DNA of 23,704 nt from JBBRHH01 sp038222915 (lineage in GTDB: Bacteria; Planctomycetota; Phycisphaerae; Tepidisphaerales; Tepidisphaeraceae), in NCBI GenBank assembly GCA_038222915.1, contig JBBRHH010000018.1, positions 1 through 23,704 of the forward strand, read 5' to 3'. A model generated the notes under the pieces. It saw only the letters and a list, made by a program, of their open reading frames with translations, was not told where the DNA came from and made no database searches. Below are positions 23,159 through 23,704 of the stretch, in pieces; positions within the stretch are counted from its first letter, which is position 1, and every line of letters begins with the position of its first letter. A program made the translations under genes and the position numbers.

Positions 23159-23189
23159 AGCCGGCGCCTTGCCGGCTCGGCCACTGATC
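23159..23189 (+). repeat. Hairpin plus shared GGCTCGGCCACTGATC element
   Basis: AGCCGGC, loop GCCTT and GCCGGCT form a 7-bp stem directly after the stop of gene 2. The 16-bp GGCTCGGCCACTGATC (23174-23189) is identical to 22433-22448, the right side of the putative recombination site after gene 1. Both genes are thus followed by related sequence. No T run follows the stem. Confidence 0.7.
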
Positions 23190-23217
23190 GGCATGAAATT
23201 ATTCGGCCGAGGCGACT

Positions 23218-23400
23218 GTGCTCAAACACACGGGCAGTAAAACTCTAACGATCGACGGCGAGCAGTTCCGGTACGTCGTTTCCGAAGCTGGGAGCGACCT
23301 TGACGGTCGGATCGCGCTTTCCATCATCGTTCAGCATGCCCATGCGAACGGCGCTCGCCTCTGCATTACAGGTTTGCTACTGAACAAAGGGGAGTACTGA
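23218..23400 (+). CDS. Small unknown protein, possibly truncated (gene 3)
   Basis: The frame of 60 residues starts at GTG 23218 and reads LTIDGEQFRYVVSE, then IALSIIVQHAHANGARLCITG. That strand-rich pattern recalls small bacterial proteins with a FRW-V-S opening and VQ...G..L strands, but I cannot name the family. The end (LLLNKGEY) is encoded by CAAAGGGGAG, a repeat that recurs 16 bp downstream, so the natural C-terminus was probably lost to an insertion. An ATG at 23192 is in another frame, and an in-frame TGA 24 bases before the GTG limits extension. There is no clear ribosome site. Confidence 0.4.
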   Translation: MLKHTGSKTLTIDGEQFRYVVSEAGSDLDGRIALSIIVQHAHANGARLCITGLLLNKGEY

Positions 23401-23435
23401 TCAAAGGGGAGAAGTCCGGGCGAAGTACATATTTC
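23385..23435 (+). repeat. AAAGGGGA repeats with GTACATATTTC
   Basis: CAAAGGGGAG (23385-23394) and TCAAAGGGGAG (23401-23411) are followed by GTACATATTTC (23425-23435). The same elements occur in the same order at 15633-15799. Confidence 0.6.
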
Positions 23436-23582
23436 AAGAATGACCCCATATTCCAGGAGCCCGCGCACCCAACACAACGCCCCGAACTCGCTCCCCACCG
23501 CCCTCCCTCCATCCACTCAGAATTTCACCGCCGGCGCGACGAAACGATGGGCCATAATTAAAGGTGACGCGAACTAATGGCA

Positions 23583-23704
23583 TTAAGCTAACACCGGTTT
23601 CTGCAGGTTTTGAAGGTTTTGCCGCATTACCGCTCTGGGTTTGTTCAACCGGTCGTACTCTTTGGGCCGCCGCTTGATCGCGCGGGGCTCGAAGCGGTCA
23701 GGGC
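23583..23704 (-). CDS. Transposase C-terminus (partial, IS4-like)
   Basis: On the minus strand a frame enters from the right edge and stops at TAA (23585-23583) after 39 residues: PDRFEPRAIKRRPKEYDRLN, then KPRAVMRQNLQN and a short end. The FEPRAIKRRPK-Y--L-KPR pattern is typical of the last residues of IS4-type DDE transposases. Only the C-terminus is in the window, so completeness cannot be judged. TAATGGCATTAAGC just outside the stop could belong to the element's terminal inverted repeat, but the other end is not visible. Confidence 0.65.
   Translation of the reverse strand, partial: PDRFEPRAIKRRPKEYDRLNKPRAVMRQNLQNLQKPVLA

Noticed and set aside
23159..23177. Intrinsic terminator after cassette-like gene 2
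   Set aside because: The stem is good but there is no T run, and the sequence is better explained as part of the repeated element shared with 22433-22448.

Overview
The window looks like chromosomal DNA of a GC-rich bacterium, most likely a planctomycete (possibly Phycisphaerae-like). The main reasons are a DUF1559-type pseudopilin with the FTLVELLVVI leader and a late DGHV motif, a Rho factor with a long disordered N-terminal extension, a DUF4058/Uma2 pair, an HTTM (vitamin K carboxylase-like) membrane protein, and housekeeping genes whose codons end mostly in C. This placement is an inference from gene content; there is no rRNA in the window.

Layout. 1-2.2 kb: the tail of an unknown gene, a small CII-like helix-turn-helix gene and nicotinate phosphoribosyltransferase, all on the + strand. 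2.1-6.3 kb, minus strand: coaE, rho with a clear intrinsic terminator, then a Uma2 nuclease-fold protein and a DUF4058 protein. 6.3-12.5 kb: a secreted HEAT-repeat protein, a tandem metallo-beta-lactamase-fold (MBL) protein, a pseudopilin, a UlaG/NAPE-PLD-like MBL hydrolase and a DgkA-type lipid kinase.

12.7-15.6 kb: three co-directional genes with visibly different, less C-ending codon use. They encode a PfkB-family kinase, a membrane-anchored protein with a GAF-like domain, and a SAM methyltransferase. They look like an acquired operon. They are followed by 1.6 kb without a convincing gene. That stretch holds AACTCAAAGGGGATG repeats, two blocks of 11-bp tandem repeats, 8-bp and TTGGTCATT repeats, and a well-formed promoter plus Shine-Dalgarno plus ATG that opens a stop-free frame into the next gene. 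17.2-21.3 kb: a GT4 glycosyltransferase, convergent with an Amt ammonium transporter, then a translationally coupled pair of membrane proteins ending in an HTTM protein.

21.2-23.7 kb: an accessory end. Two direct repeats of about 210 bp (about 85 % identical by hand alignment) flank an unknown gene. The gene stop codons sit inside TAAC boxes, and a GTTATGTT box just ahead of the first gene is the exact complement of the AACATAAC box at its stop. This is the layout of integron-like gene cassettes, without an integrase in the window. The window ends in the C-terminus of a transposase on the minus strand.

The two parts most worth following up are the cassette-like array at the right end and the PfkB-GAF-methyltransferase operon with the repeat field behind it. 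No tRNA, rRNA or CRISPR array was seen.
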